Positions 27,008 to 35,955 of a stretch of 64,000 nt of DNA are shown piece after piece (positions within the stretch are counted from its first letter, which is position 1; each line of letters starts with the position of its first letter). The stretch is taken from NCBI RefSeq assembly GCF_021532625.1, contig NZ_JAKGAR010000001.1, positions 1,297,366 through 1,361,365 of the forward strand. The letters run 5' to 3'. The position numbers were made by a program, and so were the translations under genes. This DNA comes from Octadecabacter algicola. Its GTDB lineage: Bacteria > Pseudomonadota > Alphaproteobacteria > Rhodobacterales > Rhodobacteraceae. A model generated the notes under the pieces. The model saw only the letters and a list, made by a program, of their open reading frames with translations, did no database searches and was not told the DNA's origin.

Positions 27008-28702
27008 TCATCCAATCAATGAAGCATTCAAGAATGGGAGCATAAAATCATAGACGTCTTCATACTTGTCTTCCGACAACAGCGACCTCTTGCTATCAGG
27101 CTCAATCAGTCTCCCAGGCGGTACAATCCTATTCAAGCTGCCCGTAGCTAATATCAGTTGACTACCGACTGGTTTGTTTTCGATCGCAAAACGTATCAGG
27201 CGCTTTGAGTTTTCGGGGTCTTGATCTTGTTGTAGTGGTGTATCAACGACGATCGGGCAGAAGCACGAAGTGGAGAATTCATCTATAGTATGAAGAACCG
27301 CATAGTAGTATGCGAGTAGCAAGCGCGGGTTAAGACTACCAGTTTCGCTAATTACTGGACGCACTTTCCCCCAGACCGATGATGGAATGTTGGTAATATT
27401 TAGCAACCCGCAAAACTCTCTTAGTTTCGCATCATAAAATTCAACTATTTTTTTCTTTCGTGAAGCCTTGGTTAGGGAATCCATCTCAGCTTTTGCATCA
27501 CTAGCAGTGACGTTTAATATGCCTATCTCCCCATCCAACACCCGTTCTTCGTCTTCAAACGATTTATCCACTAGCCGTTCGCTCTCGTCTTTCAACATAT
27601 CGGCAAGCTTCACCTCTCCTCGGGTCTCTTGAAGAATTGCCTTGATCGAAGAAATACGCTTTTCAAGACTAGGCACACTTCTTAAAACCTTCTCGATGTC
27701 TCCATCGTGCTTTGCGACCTTCGCGCGTGCCTCGATTAGGACAATACGACATGCATCAGCGTCGTTAATTAATCCAAATCGATTGGCAAAGTCGTTGTCA
27801 TGAACAGTACTGCAAACTGGACAGACGATTTCATCGTCCGAAAAATCTGTGGCAAACTTGATGTCTGAGTTGAGTTCGCTAAGAACTCGTTCAGCAATAT
27901 CGACTTCTTCCTGTGCAATCGAACGCAGTGACTGCAAGTCCGAGACTTTCGCACGAAGATCATCATAGAGCGATTGCAGAGCATTTTGCTCTTTCAGCAA
28001 CGCTTGGATGCGGTCTTTGAAGACTTCAACGTCCAAAGCAATGCCAAGCTTCTTTCGCTTGTCAGAGAACCGCTTTTTAGCCTTGAGCAATGCGCCCTTC
28101 TCATCTGAAAGCAACTTCCGCGAAGTTATTGCCTCATCCCGCTTGCTCTTTGCTATATAGTACTGGCGCGGCTTGATGCCCGTGTGGAACTCAGCAATCT
28201 CACTTTTATACGCTGGGACCATACCTAAGCCCGAAAAAGACGCCCAAGTGTCGCTCCACCCATTGTCTTGATCTACATAAAACGGCAGGAAACAGAACGC
28301 AGGAGGTGGCGTAATTGACTTTCCGCCCTTTTGTTTCAGGGAGATATGGAAGTCCAAAAGTTCACCAATTTTTGGCGCAAGTCCGGCAACTACTGAACTC
28401 GCAGTCCACAGCAGTTTCTTTGCATCATCAAAAAGAGCGAAGTAGCCTTCCTGGCGTAAGATATAATATGTTGCGCCGCCTACTGTAAAACGAAGTAGCA
28501 GTGCTACTTTTGCATTTTTCCACGCCTCTGGTGTCTTGTAAGGGTCGGCACCAAGTGCGGAGTACAGAGATTTTACTAAACTGGATTTTCCAAACTCGTT
28601 GTCTGCAACGATTGAGGTAACGTCTGGATCAAAGCTCTCAGTTCTCGCTCTTCTCTCTTGCGTCGACAGCAGCCAGAGCTTTTCGAATTTCAGCCTTTTC
28701 AT
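27008..28702 (-). CDS. SMC/Rad50-like ATPase, Lamassu or ABC-3C type
   Basis: 564 residues. An N-terminal P-loop NEFGKSS at 35-41, coiled-coil arms (about 185-280 and 320-420), a zinc-hook-like CPVC at 294-297 with H301 at the turn, and a C-terminal Walker B CPIVVDTPLQQ (482-492) give the Rad50/SMC layout in short form. It follows the DUF4297-like nuclease gene by 41 bases with AAGGA before the ATG. Nuclease plus hooked SMC ATPase is the core of Lamassu (LmuA-LmuB) and of ABC-three-component defence systems, where the ATPase senses DNA ends or replication intermediates. No middle component gene is visible. Confidence 0.72.
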   Translation of the reverse strand: MKRLKFEKLWLLSTQERRARTESFDPDVTSIVADNEFGKSSLVKSLYSALGADPYKTPEAWKNAKVALLLRFTVGGATYYILRQEGYFALFDDAKKLLWTASSVVAGLAPKIGELLDFHISLKQKGGKSITPPPAFCFLPFYVDQDNGWSDTWASFSGLGMVPAYKSEIAEFHTGIKPRQYYIAKSKRDEAITSRKLLSDEKGALLKAKKRFSDKRKKLGIALDVEVFKDRIQALLKEQNALQSLYDDLRAKVSDLQSLRSIAQEEVDIAERVLSELNSDIKFATDFSDDEIVCPVCSTVHDNDFANRFGLINDADACRIVLIEARAKVAKHDGDIEKVLRSVPSLEKRISSIKAILQETRGEVKLADMLKDESERLVDKSFEDEERVLDGEIGILNVTASDAKAEMDSLTKASRKKKIVEFYDAKLREFCGLLNITNIPSSVWGKVRPVISETGSLNPRLLLAYYYAVLHTIDEFSTSCFCPIVVDTPLQQDQDPENSKRLIRFAIENKPVGSQLILATGSLNRIVPPGRLIEPDSKRSLLSEDKYEDVYDFMLPFLNASLIG

Positions 28703-28743
28703 ACTGTTTGGTCCTTAAACTTCGGATAAGTGATTTAAAACTC

Positions 28744-29826
28744 TCAAGCTTCTTTGTTTGTATACGTTTCATATAGAACCATAGCCTTTATTCGTTCCGT
28801 CGAAATCAACGCCAATTCTTGTTGTGCATATTCAGCGACACTGCCATTGACTTGGTCGACCAAGTCAGTAAGACCAAGAAGTTGATATTGCTCCTCGTCC
28901 AGCAATTTACTTATCTTACGTCTGACTCTTCGAGTTGCTTCATTAGGATTCAACACCTCAACACGGTAAGCCCCCCAGTGCCTTCCAATCTTAACCACTT
29001 CCAAGACAGGCAAAGTCAGTTGCGGCGCAATTACCTCCCAATTGGGGCAATCAACGACTTCACTTACTGTTGCTATCCAGTTTTCCGCATCATTTCTGGT
29101 AACACCGCGATCCCTCACGACTTCATCGAAATCGCTCAGCTCACTTGTTGCTCGCGACTTGCGCGTGCATTCATCGGCGACAGCAGTAAACAATGCTGAA
29201 ACGGAAAATGAAACTTCACCAAGCTGTGCAGCAACAAAAGCCTCCAGCTTCCCTTTTGCATGAGTGTCCATATCTTCAAGACTGAGATCAGAACGCCTGA
29301 AATGAATGAGATCCGTGCGAATAACCGACTCATTCGGAAATTGCGCTTCGAGCTTTGCTTTGAGTTTTCCCAAGTCATCAACGGTGCATTCCTCCAAACA
29401 AAACTTAGCTTTATTCTGAGAGAATTTCATAGGTGCATTTGAGACAAAGGTTGTTGCTTCGACGGTGTCGCCAAATGCAACAACGTTGTCGTACATCTTT
29501 CCAATAATGGACGGCAGCATAGAATCCGACTTTTTAGATTTTCTCTGTCCTGTTAGCGAAGCGTGTGTCCACTCTCCGCTTCCTTTTGTTTTAACTTGAT
29601 AGAAGCGAACAGAGGTTGGTTCAGAACTGCTGTTGAATACGGCAACATCGTCGTGAAATTCAAAGACTACTGCGTAGTCACCATCCAGAACATGCCGTTC
29701 CAGTATCAATGCCATGCCAAACAGCGCTTGATAGCGAAAACGGGCAGTTGTTCGTGCACCACTATCCTCCCGCAAAGGGGTTTGAACCAACTTTTCTTTC
29801 AGATCGCTCAAATCGATGCACTCCAC
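28744..29826 (-). CDS. DUF4297/Cap4-like nuclease, LmuA-like
   Basis: 360 residues from GTG 29826. The N-terminal domain (about 20-180) opens with DSGARTTARFRYQALFGM, then E56, D59-D60 and FYQVKTK (75-81) give a PD-(D/E)xK nuclease core of the DUF4297 type seen in Cap4 and LmuA. The C-terminal 100 residues (about 255-360) are a helical domain that may be the ABC-3C C-terminal module contacting the ATPase. It is the first gene of the pair. The start is uncertain because the ribosome site is poor. Confidence 0.7.
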   Translation of the reverse strand: MECIDLSDLKEKLVQTPLREDSGARTTARFRYQALFGMALILERHVLDGDYAVVFEFHDDVAVFNSSSEPTSVRFYQVKTKGSGEWTHASLTGQRKSKKSDSMLPSIIGKMYDNVVAFGDTVEATTFVSNAPMKFSQNKAKFCLEECTVDDLGKLKAKLEAQFPNESVIRTDLIHFRRSDLSLEDMDTHAKGKLEAFVAAQLGEVSFSVSALFTAVADECTRKSRATSELSDFDEVVRDRGVTRNDAENWIATVSEVVDCPNWEVIAPQLTLPVLEVVKIGRHWGAYRVEVLNPNEATRRVRRKISKLLDEEQYQLLGLTDLVDQVNGSVAEYAQQELALISTERIKAMVLYETYTNKEA

Positions 29827-30022
29827 TGCTCAATGACACAACCATTGCGCGTGCAGTGAGTTTTGGCAAGTACATGCAACTCCTTCCAGCCCTTTGTGAA
29901 CTAACAAAATTTCCACTTTGGATGCGTGCTATATACACATCTCATCGAAGCTCTAAGGCTCCATTGGTAGTTAGGCGCTGCCTTTGTCCTCTAATGATAA
30001 ATATATCAAAGAGGACAACACT

Positions 30023-30163
30023 ATGAACACGAAACCAAACGCAACATCGAACAGACGCAAAGCAAAAAGCCGCGAAACGTCCCTAGATCCAAAACCACCC
30101 GTAAAACCCATCTCCGTCGCCGCTCCTAGCAAACCCAAGAAGCCAAAATACAATGGACTTTGA
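30023..30163 (+). CDS. small basic Lys/Pro-rich peptide
   Basis: 46 residues (MNTKPNATSNRRKAKSRE at the start; ends KPKKPKYNGL), very basic and disordered. Strong ribosome site AAAGAGGA 7 bases upstream. Its end overlaps the start of the 123-residue ORF by 11 bases, suggesting coupling. A TGATA/TATCA dyad lies at 29995-30008, just ahead of the ribosome site. Confidence 0.5.
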   Translation: MNTKPNATSNRRKAKSRETSLDPKPPVKPISVAAPSKPKKPKYNGL

Positions 30164-30524
30164 GCAGCAGCAAAAACTGACGCTTGTCGAACTAGTCTAC
30201 GAGACGCTTGCCGAACATGACCTTGTCCTAACAGCAGAGGATTTTAGCACCGACTGGTGCAGGAAGAGCAAAAGTTGGTACGCTGAACGAAAGCACAACG
30301 GGCGAGGGTTTAGCGTTACGGCTGCTATTGACTGCCTTGATGCGGTTAACATGAAATGTGCAATCCTAAGCTTGAGCCAGCGGCGAATGGGTGGGCTTTT
30401 AGAAGCCGAGATCAATGCACTTGGCGACATCAGTGAAGCGCTGAAAACTTACTTGGCGGAACAACATCGCATTACCGAAGTCGCACTGCGCAAGACACCA
30501 ACATCGAAAATGTTAAGAAAGTAG
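30153..30524 (+). CDS. small protein, possibly DUF6626-like
   Basis: 123 residues. The segment LVYETLAEHDLVLTAEDFSTDWCRKSKSWYAERKHNG resembles the DUF6626 group, in which an FSxxWxxKSxSW/Y unit forms a helix-turn-helix-like fold. The C-terminal helix is amphipathic. It overlaps the preceding 46-residue ORF and precedes a small recombinase by 128 bases. Function unknown; the family name is tentative. Confidence 0.5.
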   Translation: MDFEQQQKLTLVELVYETLAEHDLVLTAEDFSTDWCRKSKSWYAERKHNGRGFSVTAAIDCLDAVNMKCAILSLSQRRMGGLLEAEINALGDISEALKTYLAEQHRITEVALRKTPTSKMLRK

Positions 30525-30652
30525 TATTCTCTAACATTATTGTCTAACCACGTTTGTTTTCAATGACTTAGCTAAACTCAAAATAGTGGTCGTCCACAAA
30601 AATGTTAGAATTTACAATGCATTACAGTGAAACAATACATTTCAGGTGATGC

Positions 30653-31225
30653 ATGAAACAAGCCAAGCTACTGACAGATGCAGAACGCAAGCGCGTTGCA
30701 GCAATAATCAACGCACATCGCTACACAACGAGGAACCATGCAATTTTTGCACTCAGCTTTTATGCTGGGCTGCGTGCATGTGAGGTTGCAGCCTTGCGCG
30801 TGGGCGACGTCTTCGATGAAACTGGCACGGTACGCGATACGATCTTTCTAGAGGCAGCGCAGACCAAAGGCGACGAAGCGGCAACGGTGCTTGTGAGCAA
30901 AAAGTTGAGCAAGGAACTGTGTGCGTATGCAGCGCATTATCCTCGACATTGCAGCAATCAGAACGCCTCGCTGTTTTTCAGCGCAAAAGGCGGCGGCTTT
31001 AGCCCACAAACAATCGTCAACTTGTTCGCGCGCTTTTACAAGCTCGCAGGGATCAAAGGCGCTAGCTCGCACAGTGGTCGTCGTCAGTTTTTGACCGAGC
31101 TAGCAGACAAGGGTATCAACGCTCGTGTTATCCAAGCACTTGCGCGCCATAAGCACCTAAACACCACGATGCGCTACATCGACCTAAACGAAAACAAGCT
31201 GCGCAATGCAATTGAACTCGTTTGA
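30653..31225 (+). CDS. short tyrosine recombinase (catalytic domain only)
   Basis: 190 residues, a XerC/D-like catalytic domain without the N-terminal core-binding domain. First arginine in YAGLRACEVAALRVGDV, lysine region SAKGGG, HxxR in SSHSGRRQFL, LARHKHLNTTMRYIDLN with the tyrosine. All catalytic residues seem present. Stand-alone catalytic domains of this size occur in integrons, plasmids and element-borne resolvers. It could resolve element dimers or mobilise nearby cargo. Confidence 0.8.
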   Translation: MKQAKLLTDAERKRVAAIINAHRYTTRNHAIFALSFYAGLRACEVAALRVGDVFDETGTVRDTIFLEAAQTKGDEAATVLVSKKLSKELCAYAAHYPRHCSNQNASLFFSAKGGGFSPQTIVNLFARFYKLAGIKGASSHSGRRQFLTELADKGINARVIQALARHKHLNTTMRYIDLNENKLRNAIELV

Positions 31226-31890
31226 GGTCAAATTCGCCAAAAACGCTACATTTGACGCGGTGACGAAGTCCAAATGATAAATAAATTAGTCAGCTAAGGC
31301 TGTATGAAAAACTGAACCCAAGGTTAGCACGCCAGTCGAAATTGTGCCGCAAGTCCGTTCTGATGTGTGACGGTACGCAAACGCATTGTCAGTTATGCGC
31401 TTCAACAGTCTACCCTGCCATTGTGCGCAGGATGCTTAAAGTACGCCGCCTATGCGAGACCGTATCTTACTGTTGTCGGAATGGTTGTAGCGCAGAGATG
31501 CGTGAATGAAGTGAGACGGAAAGACAAGCTGCATTGCAGCACCCGTCATCGTGTTGGAACAGCTATGCTACACCAGCCCAACACGTGCGTTGATATCCCA
31601 ATAATAGAGATGATAGCAAAACCTGCTCTTCCAATATTTGGTTTGGGGAGTGTAGCCCATAATGTGACGAGTAAAGTTGCCAAGTTGGATTGAGCCTAAA
31701 CAGGCTTGATCCATTGGCTCTAAGTAAAGCCAAAAAAAGACAATAAAACATTATCGCATAATTATATTCTGATGATCGAAATAAATATGCATTGAAGTGA
31801 AGCTGATGCTTTGCGCAGCAAAGTTGAAGTATCACAAAGATGCTTGTGAAACCGCAAAGCGGTTACGCAATTACCACGCCAAATTGATAG
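31226..31890. other. gene-poor stretch before the restriction-modification pair
   Basis: 665 bases. An open plus-strand frame at 31367-31693 has no ribosome site and does not look like protein. The only structure seen is the first copy of the 54-base direct repeat at 31803-31856. It may hold remains of a replaced cassette. Confidence 0.45.
31803..31856 (+). repeat. direct repeat, left of the restriction-modification pair
   Basis: 54 bases starting CTGATGCTTTGCGCAGCAAAG, matching 33687-33740 at 43 of 54 positions by eye. Same orientation. Confidence 0.75.
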
Positions 31891-32889
31891 TTATTCAGCT
31901 GCTAAGCTCAAATCGAACTGGCTTTCGCAGTCCGAAAGAGCGATTTCATCTCCGCGAAGTGCGCAGATGATACTTCTGCCGATCATGTTGGCAACTGGAG
32001 GCGGAAATGCGTTTCCAATTTGACGGTACACAGAAGTTTTTTTCCCACTAAACTCCCAGGCGTCTGGAAAGCCCTGAATCCTTGCAGCCATACGCAATGT
32101 CAGACGGGGTAAATGGTCTCTTGAATGTGTAGTATTCGGCGGTTCATTCGCGATTCCTTTGCCGTCAACACCCAACTCAGCCCACTGACGTTTTGCTCTT
32201 GTTGGACCCAAATCTGCACCGCCATGTTTCTTTGAACCACCGACGATTGTTGGAGCTATAGCGTTTGCCTTCTCAAGCCAACCGTCAACGCCCGACCAAC
32301 CATCAACTGCCATTAAGTCACCCAATGCTTCGGCTACAGTGAGTTGCTTCTTAATCGGTTCGGGAAACTTAAAATTAGCTGTAAACTCTTGTTTGAGGGC
32401 AACCAACACAAAACGAGGGCGCAGCTGCGGCACTCCGTAGTCGCTAGACTTAACAAGTTCCCAAGAAACCTTGTACCCCAACCTTTCAAGATTCTCGACT
32501 ATGCCCTGCCTGTAACCCTCAAATCTTGGCGACGATAACCCTCTAACGTTTTCCAGTAGAACTGCTTTCGGGTTGCACTCTTCAACAAGCCTTAGTGCTG
32601 AGGGGAAAAGATCACGTTCGTCGTCAGCCCCCAACTGTTTGCCTGCGACCGAGAAAGGGGGACAAGGCACACCGCCAGCTAGCAAATCGACCCCTTCAAA
32701 AGGCTTTGCGTTAAAGGTTTTCAGGTCGCCTTCAACAACTTCCCAATCGGGTCTGTTTAGACGAAGCGTACCGCACGCATCGCGATCAATCTCGACGGCT
32801 GCGGCGGTCTCAAACCCAGCGCTCTCAAGTCCTAGCGCCTGCCCGCCAGCACCGGCACAAATTTCTAAAACCTTGAATTTAATCGACAT
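31891..32889 (-). CDS. DNA (cytosine-5) methyltransferase
   Basis: 332 residues from ATG 32889 (GGGGG upstream). C5-methyltransferase motifs in order: SAM-binding CAGAGG (11-16, motif I), PCPP with catalytic C76 (motif IV), ENV at 113-115 (motif VI), QLRPRF (motif VIII), target-recognition region about 190-280, then QIGNAFPPPVA (motif X). It protects host DNA from the divergent HNH enzyme. Recognition site cannot be told from sequence. Both genes lie between two copies of a 54-base repeat. Confidence 0.92.
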   Translation of the reverse strand: MSIKFKVLEICAGAGGQALGLESAGFETAAAVEIDRDACGTLRLNRPDWEVVEGDLKTFNAKPFEGVDLLAGGVPCPPFSVAGKQLGADDERDLFPSALRLVEECNPKAVLLENVRGLSSPRFEGYRQGIVENLERLGYKVSWELVKSSDYGVPQLRPRFVLVALKQEFTANFKFPEPIKKQLTVAEALGDLMAVDGWSGVDGWLEKANAIAPTIVGGSKKHGGADLGPTRAKRQWAELGVDGKGIANEPPNTTHSRDHLPRLTLRMAARIQGFPDAWEFSGKKTSVYRQIGNAFPPPVANMIGRSIICALRGDEIALSDCESQFDLSLAAE

Positions 32890-33028
32890 TATTACCCCCA
32901 AAGAGACTCTAATACATTGTAACGCCGTTAGTCTTTGACGCAAGAAGAAGTACAGTCATGTCTGGCTAGTTCAGACATTGAAGGCTACCGTTAGCCCCGA
33001 GCACATGTTGGGTAGGCAAGAGAGCGAT

Positions 33029-33670
33029 ATGAATATTGACGAGTACATCAAACTAGTAAGCAAGAAAAAGCTGAGCGTCGTCAAAACACTGATCATTACG
33101 ACGTTGTGGAGCTCCAGTAACACCTTTCCTAGAGCTTGGGTAGCTAGCTCGAGATTGCTGGATCTCACCGGACAAAAGTATTTCGACCGCCGAACCCGCG
33201 AGTTGCGTGATGAGTTAGGTTGCGACATTGAAACTCAACATATTGATGGCGAGCATCACTACCGCCTTAAATCCAACCTGCTCACGCAAGCAAATCCCCG
33301 CGCTTACTTGTCTAGCGCCGAAAAAAAGAAATTATTCATAGCGGCGGGCAATCAATGCGCGATTTGCGGGAAGCAAACTTCTGCTGGAGTTCGAGGCTTG
33401 CAAGCAGACCACAAAACACCCTTGATACGGGGCGGAACTAATGACCTCGGTAACTGGCAAGCAATTTGTAACGATTGTAACGTCTCAAAACGGAGGGCGT
33501 GCCAAGGCTGCAATGAAACCTGCTCGTCTTGCTCGTGGGCGTTTCCCGATGTGTTGGGCGTAGGCATTAGTCTGCGGCTACCCGTTTCAACTGTGCAAAA
33601 GATACAACTCCAGACCGCTGATGCTCCTAAGTGGATTGCAGACCTGATTAAAGAAAAACTAAAGGAATAG
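33029..33670 (+). CDS. HNH endonuclease, likely type II restriction enzyme
   Basis: 213 residues from ATG 33029 (AAGAGAG upstream; earlier in-frame starts at 32978 and 33005 are weaker). An N-terminal winged-helix-like half precedes an HNH domain: C110/C113 and C147/C150 zinc ligands, D127-H128 in LQADHKTPLIRGG, N142 in NDLGNWQAIC. A second cysteine cluster (CQGCNETCSSC) follows. Divergent placement next to a C5-methyltransferase, with about 140 bases between, indicates the nuclease partner of a type II restriction-modification system. Confidence 0.8.
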   Translation: MNIDEYIKLVSKKKLSVVKTLIITTLWSSSNTFPRAWVASSRLLDLTGQKYFDRRTRELRDELGCDIETQHIDGEHHYRLKSNLLTQANPRAYLSSAEKKKLFIAAGNQCAICGKQTSAGVRGLQADHKTPLIRGGTNDLGNWQAICNDCNVSKRRACQGCNETCSSCSWAFPDVLGVGISLRLPVSTVQKIQLQTADAPKWIADLIKEKLKE

Positions 33671-33686
33671 GACGCCTCAGTAAATT

Positions 33687-33740
33687 CTGATGCTCTGCAA
33701 AGCAAAGTAGAAGGATTCCAATGGTGCTTATCAAACCGCA
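33687..33740 (+). repeat. direct repeat, right of the restriction-modification pair
   Basis: Second copy of the 54-base repeat, 16 bases after the HNH stop and 67 bases before the dGTPase stop. Confidence 0.75.
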
Positions 33741-33807
33741 CGACCGCGGCGAAACGAGTTAGAGACGCAGGATTGGTTGCCGAAAAAATGCTAAGAATGA
33801 CACTCAT

Positions 33808-35100
33808 TCATAGCTCATCGCCGCTACTGCCAAACCCCGGATGGAAAAGCCGTTTGTAGAGCTTCTCTGCATAGGCGTCAGTCATTCCTGCGACATAATC
33901 ACAAACTCGTCTTTCTCGTGTCGCATCGACGCAACCATCGCTCCAAGAACCTTCGGGAATCAGTGCTTCGGGGTTTGAACTCAGCACTTCGAATAATCTC
34001 GACACAACCATTTGCCCACGGCGTTCTAACTGTTGTAGTTCTGCCTTCTTTATAACCAGCTTATACGCTAATTTTTTGATCATTTTCAGAAGCCTAAAGT
34101 GTTCGTCCGGCAAAACTGCGTTGAATCTCAAAAGAGGGTGTTCAAATTCACCAGCAGTTTCAATTCTGACGCTTGTGACGAACAAGTTCACAAGGCACGA
34201 AATCATTTGCTTCCGCTCAAAACTGTTTTCTAATAAACCCGTACAGACAAAGTCCGCTGTAAAATCCGTATTGCCATGGCTCAGTTTTCCGCCAACCTCC
34301 TCAAATGCCGTCTTCACAGCGGCTCGAATATCCTCTGAAGTAGCAAGCCCACGTGCTACGATGTCTTCGAGATCGTGGATTCCGTACGCTATATCGTCCG
34401 CGAGCTCCAATATACTGCAATCAAAAGTGTGATACTTACCTTTTGCCTTTTCAAGATCCGGTTTCTGAAACTCTGCTCGGTCATCTTCAGTAAATGCGTC
34501 AAGCGCCCAATCGACGATTTCTTTCTCTTCTGAATGGTAGCACTTAGGCGGTTCGGACTGATGAGCATTCATGTCAAACGCGTCAATTGCACAGGGGTAT
34601 TTCAACACACTAAGAAGCAACCGTCTCGTTGGATATATGCCCCTGCCCCGCTGCTTATACTTCTCAAGCCGTGCCAGAATTCTCAAAGTCTGACCGTTGC
34701 CTTCGAAACCGCCAAATTTCAACATTGATTGATGGAGCGCTTTTTCGCCTTTGTGCCCAAACGGGGGATGACCAAGATCATGTGCCAAGCCAGCAGCCTC
34801 AATCAAATCTCGGTGTGGCAGCCAGCTCTGGATCGCTGCAGGATAAAGTGCTTTGTTTTTCTGCAGTACTTCAAGAATACCGTAACCAATTTGGGCAACT
34901 TCAATTGAATGTGTAAGCCGCGTGCGGTGAAAATCCCCTTCACCAACTCCCATAACTTGGGTTTTGCCTTGCAGTCTTCGAAAGGCTGCAGAGTGCATTA
35001 TGCGAGCACGATCTCTCTGAAATTGATCACGGCGATCACCTGAACGATTTGGTTGCTCCTCGTGGAGGCGCTGTTCAAAGTCTTTAAAATTCTCTGTCAA
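33808..35100 (-). CDS. dgt: dGTPase-family HD triphosphohydrolase
   Basis: 430 residues from a TTG at 35100 with AAGGAC upstream. HD-domain ligands H64 (RLTHSIEVAQ), H107-D108 (GLAHDLGHPPFGHKGE) and a later aspartate in ELADDIAYGIHDLEDIV. The N terminus SAAFRRLQGKTQVMG is diagnostic of deoxyguanosinetriphosphate triphosphohydrolases, which split dGTP to deoxyguanosine and triphosphate. Some act in phage defence by depleting dNTPs. Its setting in a defence island supports that role, though a housekeeping dgt moved by transfer is possible. Confidence 0.88.
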   Translation of the reverse strand: MTENFKDFEQRLHEEQPNRSGDRRDQFQRDRARIMHSAAFRRLQGKTQVMGVGEGDFHRTRLTHSIEVAQIGYGILEVLQKNKALYPAAIQSWLPHRDLIEAAGLAHDLGHPPFGHKGEKALHQSMLKFGGFEGNGQTLRILARLEKYKQRGRGIYPTRRLLLSVLKYPCAIDAFDMNAHQSEPPKCYHSEEKEIVDWALDAFTEDDRAEFQKPDLEKAKGKYHTFDCSILELADDIAYGIHDLEDIVARGLATSEDIRAAVKTAFEEVGGKLSHGNTDFTADFVCTGLLENSFERKQMISCLVNLFVTSVRIETAGEFEHPLLRFNAVLPDEHFRLLKMIKKLAYKLVIKKAELQQLERRGQMVVSRLFEVLSSNPEALIPEGSWSDGCVDATRERRVCDYVAGMTDAYAEKLYKRLFHPGFGSSGDEL

Positions 35101-35165
35101 AGCAAGTCCTTACTAACATAAATTCAATGAGAAACACGTATGTGAACAAAGGCTATCATGACTTG

Positions 35166-35777
35166 TCAGTCAAAGCGCAAATGCCATGAGCCTAGATTGG
35201 TCATATGCCAAGTTCCTCCGTTGTTTGCTGGCTTGGTCTCGCCAGTGAACGAAATATGAGGGATCGAACTGTCCGAAAATAGATTTGAGTTGTCCTTACT
35301 CATGTCAATTTCCGGTTCAAGATCGTCTTCTTGCAGTCGATCTTTAGACTGTTTGCGTTCCAATTCAGAGACAGAAATTGCCTGAAGATCTGTAAGTTCA
35401 GAAAGCAGAACTTTTCGCCGATTTCCTGCATTGTCTCGACGAGTCACAATTCGAAGGTTATGCGGTCTGTTATCAGACGGGTTATGATTGACATGATCAA
35501 TGTCAAATTCTCGCGGTGCCCACTTACCCAACGTTACCGCGGCGATAAACCTATGGGTGAGAATAGATTTCCCTGCGTGCTGAAACCAATAATAGTCATT
35601 CCCCTCGCGGCTCTTACTTCCGTTCGGTGTTTCGCCCTCTACTGTGCCTAAATCGTAGTCGAACTCAATCAAGTTAATAGTTTCGTCTAAACTTGGGTAT
35701 GGAATTTCATGATCACGATGCATCTTATAGCTGTCCGTCAAAACAGCTTTAACAAACTCTACGTCTAAAAATTCCAT
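35166..35777 (-). CDS. HNH-domain protein
   Basis: 203 residues from ATG 35777. A central HNH_3-like unit, FDIDHVNHNPSDNRPHNLRIVTRRDNAGNR (about 91-120), has the D-H, N and following N/H pattern of homing-type HNH nucleases, preceded by a YYWFQHAGKSILTHRFIA beta module usual in that family. The C-terminal 70 residues are acidic and end in WHLRFD, perhaps a DNA-contact repeat. It is the last gene before att3. Free-standing homing endonuclease or part of a defence unit are both possible. Confidence 0.7.
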   Translation of the reverse strand: MEFLDVEFVKAVLTDSYKMHRDHEIPYPSLDETINLIEFDYDLGTVEGETPNGSKSREGNDYYWFQHAGKSILTHRFIAAVTLGKWAPREFDIDHVNHNPSDNRPHNLRIVTRRDNAGNRRKVLLSELTDLQAISVSELERKQSKDRLQEDDLEPEIDMSKDNSNLFSDSSIPHISFTGETKPANNGGTWHMTNLGSWHLRFD

Positions 35778-35955
35778 GCAACATACCTCTCAAATCAGCA
35801 TTAAATTAGGTAAGTATGTGCTTGGCAAAAAACAAGCTAGGGTTGATCTATAGAGCGTGACTACACCGCTCGACATCGACGTACACAAAACTGTACACAC
35901 CTAAATATTGACGCCAATTTCGCTTGATAATAAGCGATTATAGCAGTGCAATGTT

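Noticed and set aside
16595..30573. Shared word TTCAATGACTTAG just after att1 and again near 30560
   Set aside because: A 13-14 base match is expected by chance in a window this size, and no longer similarity surrounds it.
31367..31693. 108-codon plus-strand frame before the restriction-modification pair
   Set aside because: No ribosome site and an implausible residue mix; likely non-coding.
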